Notes: generated by a model not told the origin, from the sequence alone. A DNA stretch of 64,000 nt from JARICQ01 sp964527205 (GCA_964527205.1 CAZGQG010000002.1:1-64000); one strand, 5' to 3'. Shown: positions 52,592 through 61,992, counted from the stretch's first letter. A program made the numbers and translations.

Positions 52592-53356
52592 TTAGTCTGT
52601 GGCAGATATTCTATATTTTTCTATTTCACTCTTTAAATCTTCTATCTCATATTCCAAGGATAGAACTGGATTTATCTTATACTTATCTAAGAGGCCATAT
52701 AGCTCTTTTATTTCCTCCTGATTTGGTGCAGAGTGTAAATCATATAGGCCGTCATTGGAATGTATATGCATATAGACTATATAGTCCTTTAATTCCCTAA
52801 TCCATTCTTCTAAGGGAGTTTTTCCCACCTTAACATGTCCAATATCCAGGTTAATCCTTATATTGTCTATATTTATAGTTTCTATAAGATTTTTTAGCAT
52901 ATAGGGACTTTCTTCAAATATATTTTCTATTAATATAAGTCCCTGATAATTTGTCTCTTCTAATAATTTCAACCACATTTCCCTATTTTGCTTATTGTTT
53001 AGCTCTTCTATACTAGGCTGGTCCAACTTTGGATTTATTTGACTGTGAAATATAATGCAGTCCATGTCCAAGCTCTTTCCTATTTTAACTGTTTCCAAGT
53101 ATCTATTATAGCTAACTTCCCTAATAAGCCTATCTGGACTTGCAGGCTTCAAATCTAAAAATGGGCCATGTAGGGATTTTATACCATGAAAATCTTTAAA
53201 TTTCTCTTTGTATTTCTCTACAATCCTTTCCACTTCTTCTTTGTCTAGGTTTGGCTCTGTAAAGTCCTGTATTTCAACTCCCAGATCAAGCTTATTTAAC
53301 TCTTCTACATTTAATTTTTCCTCTACACTTACAGTATTTATTAATCTTCTACTCAT
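52592..53356 (-). CDS. AP-endonuclease-2-fold TIM-barrel protein, probable cobamide remodelling enzyme CbiR
   Basis: The fold is a xylose-isomerase-like/AP endonuclease 2 TIM barrel: metal ligands are suggested in CIIFHSQINP (His), GLILIENIFEE (Glu), NLDIGHVKVG (Asp, His), YMHIHSNDG (His) and LSLEYE (Glu). CbiR, described from Akkermansia muciniphila, is a member of this superfamily that removes the lower ligand of cobamides so that they can be rebuilt. Its position at the head of cbiK-cobU-cobS-cobC is the main reason for the call; a sugar isomerase is the alternative. The start is ATG at 53356 after GAGGGGA. Confidence 0.65.
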   Translation of the reverse strand: MSRRLINTVSVEEKLNVEELNKLDLGVEIQDFTEPNLDKEEVERIVEKYKEKFKDFHGIKSLHGPFLDLKPASPDRLIREVSYNRYLETVKIGKSLDMDCIIFHSQINPKLDQPSIEELNNKQNREMWLKLLEETNYQGLILIENIFEESPYMLKNLIETINIDNIRINLDIGHVKVGKTPLEEWIRELKDYIVYMHIHSNDGLYDLHSAPNQEEIKELYGLLDKYKINPVLSLEYEIEDLKSEIEKYRISATD

Positions 53357-53411
53357 CTTATCAAATCCCCTCTAGACTATTATATACAATGGCAAATCCT
53401 ATTGCTAGCAA

Positions 53412-53461
53412 ATAAAAAATCCACCTAGGGAATATAGCTTTTAAGCTTTTCCCTAGGTAGA
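53412..53461 (-). terminator. Intrinsic terminator after the acyl-CoA-dehydratase activase gene
   Basis: Arms CCACCTAGGGAA (53421-53432) and TTCCCTAGGTAG (53449-53460; one G-T pair), followed on the minus strand by ATTTTTTATTT. It separates the activase gene from the cobamide cluster. Confidence 0.85.
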
Positions 53462-53484
53462 TTAATTTCTTTTATGCTTTTCTC

Positions 53485-56400
53485 TTAATTTGATAGTTTT
53501 ATATCTTTTTGCTTGCTTACTCTTTTAGATGTCTTTAAGTTTTCCTCAGCTCTAGACAGCATTAGCTTCAATCTATTAACCTGGTTTACTACACTTGCTC
53601 CTGGGTCATAATCCAAAGGTATTATATTGGCTTTTGGATATATATCCCTAATGCCCTTGATCATTCCCTTGCCTGTAATGTGGTTTGGCAGGCAACCAAA
53701 GGGTTGAACACAGACAATGTTCTCTGCTCCCATTTCCACAAGCTCTAGCATCTCTGCTGTCAGTAGCCAACCTTCTCCAGATTGGTTTCCAAGGGATATG
53801 AGTTTCTCAGCCAAGTCTGCTAGCTCTTCTATTGTCAGTGGGCTGTCAAAGGTCTCACTGGCTTCTAGTGCTTGTCTTATAGGTTTTCTGTAATGCTCTA
53901 TATATTTTATTCCTACATCGCTACCAAGCTTGGTTACAAAGCTCTTTCCTAAATTCTCATTTTTAAAACCTGCATTGTATAGACAATAAAGTAAGAAGTC
54001 GGTTATATCACTTGTAAGAACTTCTGCACCTTCTTTTTCCAATACATCTACCAACTCATTGTTGGCAGTAGGATGGTATTTAACTAGTATCTCTCCCACT
54101 ATTCCAACCTTAGGCTTTGCAATATCCAGGGTTTCTAAGTTCTCAAAGTCCTTTACTATCTGGTATACATACTCTTCATAGGATTTATTATCTATGGTCT
54201 TTATCCCTATCTTTAATTTGTCTATCCAGTTTTCCAGGAGTATATTTGTTGAATTTTTAATCTTTTCGTAGGGTCTAGTCTTTAGGGAAAGTCTCATAAG
54301 GAGATCTCCTAAAAGTATAGACTTGAGTGCTCTTTTAATTAGCTTATAGCTAAGTTTAAAGCCTGGATTCTTTTCTATACCCTGGGCACTTACACTTATT
54401 ACAGGAATATTAGAAAAACCAGATTCCTTTAGGGCCTTTCTTAAGAAACCTACATAGTTGGATGCCCTACACATGCCTCCAGTTTGGCTTATAAGGAGGG
54501 ATGTATTGTCCAGGTCATATTTACCAGACTTAAGTGCGCTTATAAACTGGCCTACAACAAGTATGGAAGGATAACATGCGTCATTATTTACATATTTCAA
54601 TCCTTCATTTACTATATTGTCCTGGAAATCATCTAATAGTTCTAAGTTATATCCACAGGATTTTAGAGCACTTACCAATATCTCAAACTGGACTGGTGCC
54701 ATTTGTGGCATCAATATAGTATGATTTTTCCTATCTTCTTTGGTAAATACTATTCGCTCCTCATATAAGGGCTCTTTATTGATTTCTATAATTCTGCCCT
54801 TCCTATCCTCTAAGGCTGCAAACAAGGATCTTATTCTTATCTTTGCCGCTCCTAGATTGCTTATTTCATCTATTTTAAGATTTGTGTATATCTTTCCGTA
54901 CTTAGATAGGATTTCATTTACCTGGTCTGTGGTTACAGCATCAAGTCCACATCCAAAGGAGTTTAATTGTATCATTTCTAAATTCTCTTGGCTTCCAACA
55001 TACTCTGCAGCCCTATAGAGCCTAGAGTGATAGGTCCATTGATCCAATACCCTTATAGGCCTTTCAACTTCTGCTAAATGTTCTACACTGTCCTCTGTAA
55101 GCACTGCCAGACCTAGGGAAGTTATTAATGAAGGTATGCCGTGGTTTATAGCCTGGTCTATATGATAAGGCCTTCCACCTAGGACTATGCCCTTTAAATT
55201 ATTTTCCTTTAGGTATTTTACAGTCTTCTCACCCTCATTCCTAATGTCTTCCCTATATAATCTTAACTCCTCCCATCCACTATTTACTGCATCCCTTATT
55301 TCTCTTGGACTGATATCATATTTTTTTAGGGAATCTTCCATAACCTTTATAATGCTTTTTTTATGATCAAAGCTTATAAAAGGGTTTAAAAATTCTATAT
55401 TATTTTCCTTTAACTCTTCAATGTTATGTTTAATAACCTCTGGGTATCCAGCTACAACCGGACAATTCAGATGATTGTCTGAGTTCTTATCTTCTTGTTC
55501 TTCATAAAATACTGATGGATAAAATATAAGGTCTACATCCTTATCTATTAAATCCATTATATGTCCATGGGCAATCTTTGCTGGATAACAAGCCGTCTCA
55601 CTTGGTATAGAGCTTAGGCCCATTTCGTAAACCTCCCTGCTTGATTGTCCAGATAATTCTACTCTAAAATCAAGCTCTGTGAAAAATTTATGCCAGAATG
55701 GGTAGTTTTCATATATATTTAAAACCCTTGGTATACCAACCCTGCCTCTCCTAGCCTCTTCTATGCTTAGTGCTTTATAGTCAAAGCTTCTCTTGTATTT
55801 GTAATTGTATAGGTTTGGCAGTGGATTTTCTTCAACATTTATTCCTGTTCCCTTTTCGCATTTATTTCCTGATATATATCTAGAACCATCTTGGAATATA
55901 TTTATGTTTAAACTACAATTATTCCCACATCTGCCACATTTAGCTTTTTTGCTTTGATATGAAAAGTCTTCTAATTCTTCTAAGGATAGAATAGCTGATT
56001 CTTCACCCTTGTATTTTTCTTTGGCAATAATTCCAGCACCAATAGCTCCCATAAGTCCTGCTAGATTTGGCCTTATAACCTCTCTACCAGATATGAGCTC
56101 AAAACTTCTTAAAATTGCATCTCCATAAAAAGTTCCACCCTGGACTACTATCTTCTCTCCTAAGGACTTAGGGTCTCTTACCTTAATTACTTTTTGAAGG
56201 GCATTTTTTATAACTGAATAGGCAAGTCCTGCAGATATCTCTCCTATACTTGCACCTTCTTTTTGTGATTGTTTAACCATAGAGTTCATAAAGACTGTAC
56301 ACCTTGAACCAAGGTCTATAGGATTCTCAGCAAAGATTCCCTCTTTTACAAAGTCCTCCACACTCATATTTACTGAACTGGCAAAGGTCTCTATAAAGGA

Positions 56401-57753
56401 CCCACAACCAGAGGAACAAGCTTCATTTAATAGGATATTGTCTATTACTCCATTTTTGATTTTCATAGACTTCATATCCTGTCCACCTATGTCAATTATA
56501 AAATCGACATCATCTTGGAATAGCTTTGCTCCCTTATAATGGGCTATGGTTTCCACCTGACCTTCATCTACATTAAGAGCTGCCTTAATAAACTCTTCTC
56601 CATATCCTGTTGCACAGGAATGGGAGATCTTAATATCAGGTAGTTTCTTATAAATATCTTTTAGTATATCTATGGTTTTATCTAAGGGCTTGCCCTTATT
56701 ATTTCCATAGTGTGAGTACAGGACCCTGTTCTCTTCATCTAAAAGTACTGCCTTTGTAGTGGTGGATCCTGCATCTATACCCAAATAAGTTTTGCCCCTA
56801 TACTCTCTTGCCTCTTCTAATTCTACAGTTTCAATCTTGTTTTTGTCATGTCTTTCTCGAAACTTCAAATAATCTTCTTCATCTTTAAAAAGCGGTTCTA
56901 ATTTCTTTATGGTACCGCTTTCTTCTATATTATCGTTTTCAAGTCTCTTCTTTAGATCCTTAAATGAAATAATCTTTTCTTCTGCTGATGATACAGCAGC
57001 TCCTATAGCCACATACAATTGTGAGTTCTCTGGATATATTATATCTTCATCTTCAAGTTTTAGGGTCTCAATAAACCTATCTCTTAATGCAGATAGAAAA
57101 TGTAGAGGTCCTCCAAGAAAAGCTACCTTGCCCCTGATTGGTCTCCCACATGCTAAATTAGATATAGTTTGATTTACCACAGCTTGAAGTACAGAAATAC
57201 TTATATCTTCAGGTCCTGCACCTTGGTTTATTAAAGCTTGTATGTCTGTTTTTGCAAAGACACCACATCTTGATGCTATGGAGTATATATTCTTATGCTC
57301 CAAGGCATAATTGTTAAGTCCCTCTGCATCAGTTTCTAATAGTGACGCCATTTGATCTATAAAAGCTCCTGTACCGCCAGCACAAATACTATTCATCCTT
57401 TGTTCTAAAGCTTCTCCAAAATAAGTAATCTTTGCATCTTCTCCACCTAGCTCTATTGCCACATCTGTCTCAGGTATAAAGGTTTCTATACCCTTAGTAG
57501 ATGCTACAACTTCCTGTATAAATGGGATATTTAACCATTTAGTTACTGAAAGTGCACCAGAACCTGTTACCATCATTGTAAAACTTTCATTCTTAAATTT
57601 TTTGTAGCCTTGATTTAATATATCCCTTACTGATTTTTTTACATCTGAATAATGCCTCTTATAGTCTCCATAAATCAGCTCAAATGAACTATTAAGAACT
57701 ACTAATTTTACAGTTGTAGATCCAATGTCTAGCCCAACATGATATATTGACAA
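53485..57753 (-). CDS. Acyl-CoA dehydratase activase-related protein (double BcrA/BadF ATPase fused to DUF2229 and further domains)
   Basis: The 1422-residue protein begins with an ASKHA ATPase domain (YHVGLDIGSTTVKLVVLN) and repeats it near residue 322 (TYLGIDAGSTTTKAVLLD), as in 2-hydroxyacyl-CoA dehydratase activators, whose ATPase drives single-electron transfer from a 4Fe-4S cluster. Then follow a cysteine group near residue 605 (CGRCGNNCSLN), a DUF2229 domain near 640-900 (ETACYPAKIAHGH), and a C-terminal 2-hydroxyglutaryl-CoA dehydratase-like part with GGMCRASNYVGF near 1095. Partner dehydratase subunits are absent from the window. The likely role is energetic activation of a difficult reduction, unknown here. 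The start is TTG at 57753 after GGAG. Confidence 0.9.
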   Translation of the reverse strand: MSIYHVGLDIGSTTVKLVVLNSSFELIYGDYKRHYSDVKKSVRDILNQGYKKFKNESFTMMVTGSGALSVTKWLNIPFIQEVVASTKGIETFIPETDVAIELGGEDAKITYFGEALEQRMNSICAGGTGAFIDQMASLLETDAEGLNNYALEHKNIYSIASRCGVFAKTDIQALINQGAGPEDISISVLQAVVNQTISNLACGRPIRGKVAFLGGPLHFLSALRDRFIETLKLEDEDIIYPENSQLYVAIGAAVSSAEEKIISFKDLKKRLENDNIEESGTIKKLEPLFKDEEDYLKFRERHDKNKIETVELEEAREYRGKTYLGIDAGSTTTKAVLLDEENRVLYSHYGNNKGKPLDKTIDILKDIYKKLPDIKISHSCATGYGEEFIKAALNVDEGQVETIAHYKGAKLFQDDVDFIIDIGGQDMKSMKIKNGVIDNILLNEACSSGCGSFIETFASSVNMSVEDFVKEGIFAENPIDLGSRCTVFMNSMVKQSQKEGASIGEISAGLAYSVIKNALQKVIKVRDPKSLGEKIVVQGGTFYGDAILRSFELISGREVIRPNLAGLMGAIGAGIIAKEKYKGEESAILSLEELEDFSYQSKKAKCGRCGNNCSLNINIFQDGSRYISGNKCEKGTGINVEENPLPNLYNYKYKRSFDYKALSIEEARRGRVGIPRVLNIYENYPFWHKFFTELDFRVELSGQSSREVYEMGLSSIPSETACYPAKIAHGHIMDLIDKDVDLIFYPSVFYEEQEDKNSDNHLNCPVVAGYPEVIKHNIEELKENNIEFLNPFISFDHKKSIIKVMEDSLKKYDISPREIRDAVNSGWEELRLYREDIRNEGEKTVKYLKENNLKGIVLGGRPYHIDQAINHGIPSLITSLGLAVLTEDSVEHLAEVERPIRVLDQWTYHSRLYRAAEYVGSQENLEMIQLNSFGCGLDAVTTDQVNEILSKYGKIYTNLKIDEISNLGAAKIRIRSLFAALEDRKGRIIEINKEPLYEERIVFTKEDRKNHTILMPQMAPVQFEILVSALKSCGYNLELLDDFQDNIVNEGLKYVNNDACYPSILVVGQFISALKSGKYDLDNTSLLISQTGGMCRASNYVGFLRKALKESGFSNIPVISVSAQGIEKNPGFKLSYKLIKRALKSILLGDLLMRLSLKTRPYEKIKNSTNILLENWIDKLKIGIKTIDNKSYEEYVYQIVKDFENLETLDIAKPKVGIVGEILVKYHPTANNELVDVLEKEGAEVLTSDITDFLLYCLYNAGFKNENLGKSFVTKLGSDVGIKYIEHYRKPIRQALEASETFDSPLTIEELADLAEKLISLGNQSGEGWLLTAEMLELVEMGAENIVCVQPFGCLPNHITGKGMIKGIRDIYPKANIIPLDYDPGASVVNQVNRLKLMLSRAEENLKTSKRVSKQKDIKLSN

Positions 57754-57861
57754 TTCCTCATCTCCTTAATGTATATATTCTAAGTTTACATAATAGTATA
57801 TCTCATTTTCAATTATCTGTAAATATTATAAGAGATTATAATAATTTTATTTCATATTTAT

Positions 57862-57890
57862 TTTACTTATTTCAATATATATTGTATATT
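57862..57890 (+). promoter_or_regulatory. Candidate sigma-A promoter of the CofE-family gene
   Basis: TTTACT (57862-57867) and TATATT (57885-57890) with a 17-base spacer, about 55 bases before the start at 57944. The DNA is AT-rich, so the match may be by chance. Confidence 0.45.
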
Positions 57891-57943
57891 ATTAGTATAT
57901 GATATTATATGGATTACGATGTTAATTTAAAGGAGAGATTTTA

Positions 57944-59134
57944 ATGGAAAGAGTAGTTGGTACAGTTGTAAGGGGGCTAAGAACACCTATTATACAAGAA
58001 GGCGATGATCTAATAAATATAATAGTAGATAGCGTCATAAATGCTTCTAAGGTTGAAGGATTTGAAATACAAGACAAGGATGTACTTAGTATAACTGAAT
58101 CTGTAGTTGCCAGGGCTCAAGGTAACTATGCAGATATAGATGTTATCGCAAAGGATGTTAAATCCAAATTTAAAGGAGAAACTATAGGTCTTGTCTTCCC
58201 TATAATGAGTAGAAACCGCTTTGGCACGGTTTTACATGGTATAGCTAAAGGAGCAGGAAAAATTGTACTAATGCTTAGTTATCCAGCTGATGAGGTAGGA
58301 AACCAATTAATTGATCTTGATATGCTTGATAGTAAGGGAGTTAATCCTTGGACCGATGTTTTAAGTGAAAATGAGTTTGAACAGTATTTTGGAAAAACTG
58401 AACATCCCTTTACTGGAGTAGATTATATAGAGTATTACCGCTCAATAGTAGAATCCCATGGTAGGGAGTGTGAAATAATATTTTCCAATAACCCAGCTAC
58501 TATCTTAGATTATACAAAGAATGTACTTGTTTGCGATGTACATAATAGAGCAAGAACTAAGAGAATAATCAAAGAAAATGGAGCAGAAAAACTTTATGGC
58601 CTTGATGAGCTATTAGTTTCTCCTATAGATGGACAGGGTTACAACGAAGAATATGGTCTACTAGGGTCAAATTCATCTACTGAAACCAGTGTTAAATTGT
58701 TCCCTAGAGATAATCAAAATGTTGTGGATGAGATACAAAAAATAATCAAAGAAAAGACAGGTAAAACTATTGAAGTAATGGTCTATGGTGATGGTGCCTT
58801 TATGGATCCAGTGGGAAAGATTTGGGAGCTTGCAGACCCTATAGTATCCCCTGCCTATACACCAGGACTAGAGGGTACTCCTTCAGAAGTTAAATTAAAG
58901 TATCTAGCTGATAATGACTTTTCCGACCTTAAGGGAGATGCACTTAAGGATGCAATATCAGATTATATAAAAAATAAAGATTCTTCCTTGGTAGGTAAGA
59001 TGGATTCCCAAGGTACTACTCCAAGAAGAATTACAGATTTAATTGGATCCCTTTCTGACCTGACCTCAGGTAGTGGAGATAAGGGTACACCAATTGTTTA
59101 TATTCAAGGATATTTTGACAATTTCACTGAATAA
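57944..59134 (+). CDS. Coenzyme F420-0:L-glutamate ligase-family protein (CofE-like)
   Basis: The N-terminal two thirds matches the CofE fold: VRGLRTPIIQEGDDLINII, DVLSITESVVARAQG, and VYGDGAFMDPVGKIWEL and RRITDLIGSL towards the end. CofE adds glutamate to F420-0; but F420 is not a cofactor of most Clostridia, and no other F420 genes are near. The 396-residue length exceeds that of archaeal CofE (about 250). It may ligate glutamate or another amino acid to a different acceptor. AAAGGAGAG precedes ATG. A terminator follows the stop. Confidence 0.8.
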   Translation: MERVVGTVVRGLRTPIIQEGDDLINIIVDSVINASKVEGFEIQDKDVLSITESVVARAQGNYADIDVIAKDVKSKFKGETIGLVFPIMSRNRFGTVLHGIAKGAGKIVLMLSYPADEVGNQLIDLDMLDSKGVNPWTDVLSENEFEQYFGKTEHPFTGVDYIEYYRSIVESHGRECEIIFSNNPATILDYTKNVLVCDVHNRARTKRIIKENGAEKLYGLDELLVSPIDGQGYNEEYGLLGSNSSTETSVKLFPRDNQNVVDEIQKIIKEKTGKTIEVMVYGDGAFMDPVGKIWELADPIVSPAYTPGLEGTPSEVKLKYLADNDFSDLKGDALKDAISDYIKNKDSSLVGKMDSQGTTPRRITDLIGSLSDLTSGSGDKGTPIVYIQGYFDNFTE

Positions 59135-59142
59135 AAACTTCT

Positions 59143-59177
59143 AAAACACTAGCAAAAAAGCTAGTGTTTTATTTTTT
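59143..59177 (+). terminator. Intrinsic terminator after the CofE-family gene
   Basis: Arms AAAACACTAGC and GCTAGTGTTTT with a 6-base A loop, then ATTTTTTA. It lies 9 bases after the stop codon. Confidence 0.93.
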
Positions 59178-59184
59178 ATAATCC

Positions 59185-59213
59185 TTGTTTAAATATTAAC
59201 TATTTGTTATAAT
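59185..59213 (+). promoter_or_regulatory. Sigma-A promoter of the SDR gene, with extended -10
   Basis: TTGTTT (59185-59190), a 17-base spacer and a perfect TATAAT (59208-59213) preceded by TG (TGTTATAAT). It begins right after the previous terminator and 32 bases before the SDR start. Confidence 0.7.
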
Positions 59214-59244
59214 AATAACAGACAAATTTTTAGGAGGTTCTTAT

Positions 59245-60060
59245 ATGAAAGATGTACACATTATCACTGGTGGCAGTAGCGGTATAGGTTTAGAAGCAGC
59301 GAAGAAATTTAAGGATGGAATTGTTATAATCTCTAGTAGAGGTGAAGACAAGCTTAAAAAGGCTCTGGAAGAATTAAAGGGTCTTGGAATTGATGCTTAT
59401 TATAAGACAAGTGACCTTAGGGATAGAAAAAGCATAAAGGAATTATTTGATTATGCTAAGTCACTGGGAAAAATTAAGACGGTTGTAAACTCTGCTGGTG
59501 TAAGTGGCTCAGGAGGAGACGCAAGGTTAACCTTTGAAATAGATTTACTTGGAACTGAATCTTTAATTTTAGAATCTTTAGAAGTGGCAGATAAGAACAC
59601 AGTATTAATATTGATTGGGTCTATGGTAGGTACCCTAGTTCCAGATAGTAGTCTTTACAATGACTATCTAGAAAATCCTTCAAAGGAAGGTGCCATAGAG
59701 GCTCTTCTTAGAGTTGTTCGTAACAACTCAGATGCAGCCTATAACTTCTCAAAAAGAGGTGTTCAGCTCTTAGCCAAAAAATATGCCGGGGCCTTTGGTG
59801 AAAAAGGAGCAAGAATCCTATCTCTTTCTCCTGGTGTTATAATGACTCCAATGGCTGAAAAGGCAGCAGAAGAACATCCTGAGCAAATGAATTATATGAG
59901 GTCAATGACCCCAGCAGGTAGAAATGGAAAACCTGAGGATGTTGCTCACCTAATTGCTTTTCTAGCAGATGACAAATCCTCATTTATTACAGGTACAGAT
60001 ATTCTTGTAGATGGTGGTTTATCCATCAATCTTCCAGAAATATTAAAATCTAGAGATTAA
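59245..60060 (+). CDS. Short-chain dehydrogenase/reductase
   Basis: The SDR fold is shown by TGGSSGIGLEAAKKF (NAD(P) binding), VVNSAGVSG, the catalytic Ser in LIGSMVG, Tyr-x3-Lys in AAYNFSKRGVQ (residue 161 region) and SPGVIMTPM. GFITG-like SFITGTDILVDGG near the end is typical. The length of 271 is classical. The substrate is unknown. AGGAGG precedes ATG. Confidence 0.93.
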   Translation: MKDVHIITGGSSGIGLEAAKKFKDGIVIISSRGEDKLKKALEELKGLGIDAYYKTSDLRDRKSIKELFDYAKSLGKIKTVVNSAGVSGSGGDARLTFEIDLLGTESLILESLEVADKNTVLILIGSMVGTLVPDSSLYNDYLENPSKEGAIEALLRVVRNNSDAAYNFSKRGVQLLAKKYAGAFGEKGARILSLSPGVIMTPMAEKAAEEHPEQMNYMRSMTPAGRNGKPEDVAHLIAFLADDKSSFITGTDILVDGGLSINLPEILKSRD

Positions 60061-60074
60061 TTTTTTAATATAAA

Positions 60075-60119
60075 AGGCTCAGGAGCTTATTAATACTCTC
60101 CTGAGCTTTCTGTATTTTC
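60075..60119 (+). terminator. Intrinsic terminator after the SDR gene
   Basis: Arms GCTCAGGAG (60077-60085) and CTCCTGAGC (60098-60106) with a 12-base loop, then TTTCTGTATTTT. Confidence 0.8.
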
Positions 60120-60160
60120 CAACTTTATCTTAAAGTCTTTTATTCCTTAATATATAAATT

Positions 60161-60769
60161 TTAATCTTTAATTTCAATCCAATACTTGGTCATAAAGAAA
60201 TAGCTTAATTTAGATTCTATCTTATAAAACCTGGTCTCATCCCTATTCCAACTATCTACTATTTCTATATAAAAATCTCCATTCTCATACTCTCTCCAAC
60301 CTAGGACCAATACCCAATGCCAATTAATCCAGGAGGCTGATACAAGCATGCTTAGAGGATTACCCATTTCTATGGAATCCTTAAGGCTACTAGGCTTTCT
60401 TATAGATTTATAGTGCAAATCATAATTTTTCATCTTAAAGTACTTTTTAATCTTACTAGAGATCCTTAGGACAGGACCATTTCCAATAATCCTATGGAGG
60501 GTTTGGAAAACTTCATAGTCATTGGCATCTTTTCTTAAATTTTCATATCCTCTACTCTCATAATAAAGAAGAAGATTAACCCCTGTTGTAGCTGCGCAAT
60601 GGTTTTTTCCATATTCCAGATCCCTGGTTCTTTGCCAGCTAATCCCCTCATAGTCAAGGCTCTTTGACTTATAATTTCCCATTGGCATCTTTGACCTTCT
60701 AATAAAGCCGTACTCTTTACCTATTATTTTAGATAGGATGTAATTATCCTCTATTTTTCTTCTAGCCAT
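60161..60769 (-). CDS. C39-like papain-fold protein
   Basis: A Cys (GKNHCAATTGVNLLLYYESRG), a His (INWHWVLVLGW) and an Asp (IEIVDSWNRD) occur in the order and spacing of the papain-like C39/transglutaminase-like peptidase fold. There is no signal peptide or transporter gene beside it, so it is not an obvious bacteriocin processor. Downstream in the same direction as surE, it overlaps surE by 19 bases. The ATG at 60769 has no clear ribosome-binding site; an internal ATG at 60688 has AGAAGG, so a 175-residue product is possible. Confidence 0.6.
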   Translation of the reverse strand: MARRKIEDNYILSKIIGKEYGFIRRSKMPMGNYKSKSLDYEGISWQRTRDLEYGKNHCAATTGVNLLLYYESRGYENLRKDANDYEVFQTLHRIIGNGPVLRISSKIKKYFKMKNYDLHYKSIRKPSSLKDSIEMGNPLSMLVSASWINWHWVLVLGWREYENGDFYIEIVDSWNRDETRFYKIESKLSYFFMTKYWIEIKD

Positions 60770-61506
60770 TTTTTTACTTTTTTCATGGTTTCGAAATTTG
60801 TAAGGTCATAGAGTAATGGTGTTACTGTTGCATAGCCCTGGCTCAGGTAATGCCTATCTGTGTCCTCTGTAAAGCTAATTTCCCTTCTGCCCTTTGACTG
60901 TAAAAATTTATCCCCATCTCCATTTTTTCCTTCAAGATAATAATCATATATAGGGTCTCCTACCCTACATACCTTGATCCCCTCTAAATCACTTTCTCTG
61001 TAGGGAGTATTTACATTTAATACTATATTGGTATCTTTAATATTCTCTACAACTTTTTTAAAGATTTGATTTGCATAGGATGCTGCAGCTTTAAAGTTTA
61101 CCTTTTCATCTATATATTCAGCAGAAACTGCTATGGAGGGTATGTTGTATATGCTGGCTTCTATGGCTGCAGATACTGTTCCCGAGTATAAAATGTCCAT
61201 TCCAGAGTTAAGTCCAATATTTATTCCAGAAAATACCATATCTACCTCTCCATCTGTTAAGGCCTCCATACCTGCCCTTACACAATCAGCTGGAGTACCT
61301 GATACGCTATAGGCCTTGGCCCTTATACCCTCTAATTGAACTTCCTTTATTACTAGAGGTTGAAATAGTGTTATAGCATGACTTTGAGCTGATCTTTGTA
61401 TATCTGGTGCTACTATTATTAGCTCATGTTCTTTTTCTAGTTCCTTGGCCATAGTTTGAATTCCCTCTGCCATTATTCCATCATCATTAACCAATAAGAT
61501 CTTCAT
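60751..61506 (-). CDS. surE: 5'/3'-nucleotidase SurE
   Basis: SurE removes phosphate from nucleoside monophosphates and short polyphosphates. The N-terminal MKILLVNDDGIMAEGIQ (metal-binding D-D pair) and SGTPADCVRAG, with NIGLNSGMDILYSGTVSAA, are family motifs. The length of 251 is normal. I chose ATG at 61506 after AGAAGGGA, since the longer frame from 61539 adds an unlikely N-terminus. It follows the MoaE-like gene by 45 bases. Confidence 0.96.
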   Translation of the reverse strand: MKILLVNDDGIMAEGIQTMAKELEKEHELIIVAPDIQRSAQSHAITLFQPLVIKEVQLEGIRAKAYSVSGTPADCVRAGMEALTDGEVDMVFSGINIGLNSGMDILYSGTVSAAIEASIYNIPSIAVSAEYIDEKVNFKAAASYANQIFKKVVENIKDTNIVLNVNTPYRESDLEGIKVCRVGDPIYDYYLEGKNGDGDKFLQSKGRREISFTEDTDRHYLSQGYATVTPLLYDLTNFETMKKVKKWLEEK

Positions 61507-61551
61507 TAAATCGATTCCCTTCTTAATAGTATTTTGCAAGCTATACTTAGT

Positions 61552-61965
61552 CTATAGCTTTTTTTCAATTTCACTTACGCACTGGGTTTTTATCTTTTCT
61601 ACTAAAAATTGAAGGGCATCTATAACATTAGGCCTTATGTCCCCACCTACTAGTATATACATTATATCATCACCAAGTTCTAAATGTCCCTGGTTTAACC
61701 ATAGCTTGATATGATAAATCCCATCCATTTTATAGGTCTCAGCAATTGCTGCCTCAACCTTTTCCCTGTCAAAGTAAAACTCCATTCCCCATACACTAGT
61801 GCCATCATCAATGCCTTCCCTTACCTTGGCTCTTGGACTTTCCCTTACTACTCCATTATGGATTAAATACATACCTTCATTAGAAGCTAAGGGATCAGCT
61901 TTAACTTCCTTTAGCCATTGGTCTATTGAAGGTGACTCCTTGCTTTCATCTATATTTATATTCAT
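61552..61965 (-). CDS. MoaE-like protein with altered C-terminus
   Basis: The 137-residue protein resembles MoaE, the large subunit of molybdopterin synthase. Family-like features are GMEFYFDREKVEAAI and, in the last third, a turn L-E-L-G-D-D leading into a long helix, but the catalytic lysines normally found in a K-x-x-x-P-x-W-K-x-E stretch are not clear (IKTQCVSEIEKKL here). No other molybdenum cofactor gene is near. It could be a diverged MoaE acting elsewhere. The ATG has GGGGGA upstream. Confidence 0.6.
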   Translation of the reverse strand: MNINIDESKESPSIDQWLKEVKADPLASNEGMYLIHNGVVRESPRAKVREGIDDGTSVWGMEFYFDREKVEAAIAETYKMDGIYHIKLWLNQGHLELGDDIMYILVGGDIRPNVIDALQFLVEKIKTQCVSEIEKKL

Positions 61966-61992
61966 ATATTTTCCCCCATCTCTATAAAATCT

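Noticed and set aside
53357..53412. Cobalamin riboswitch upstream of the cobamide cluster
   Set aside because: Only about 55 bases lie between the terminator and the first gene.
57754..57943. Cobalamin riboswitch upstream of the activase or CofE genes
   Set aside because: No recognisable B12-box or long leader structure; the space is short and AT-rich.
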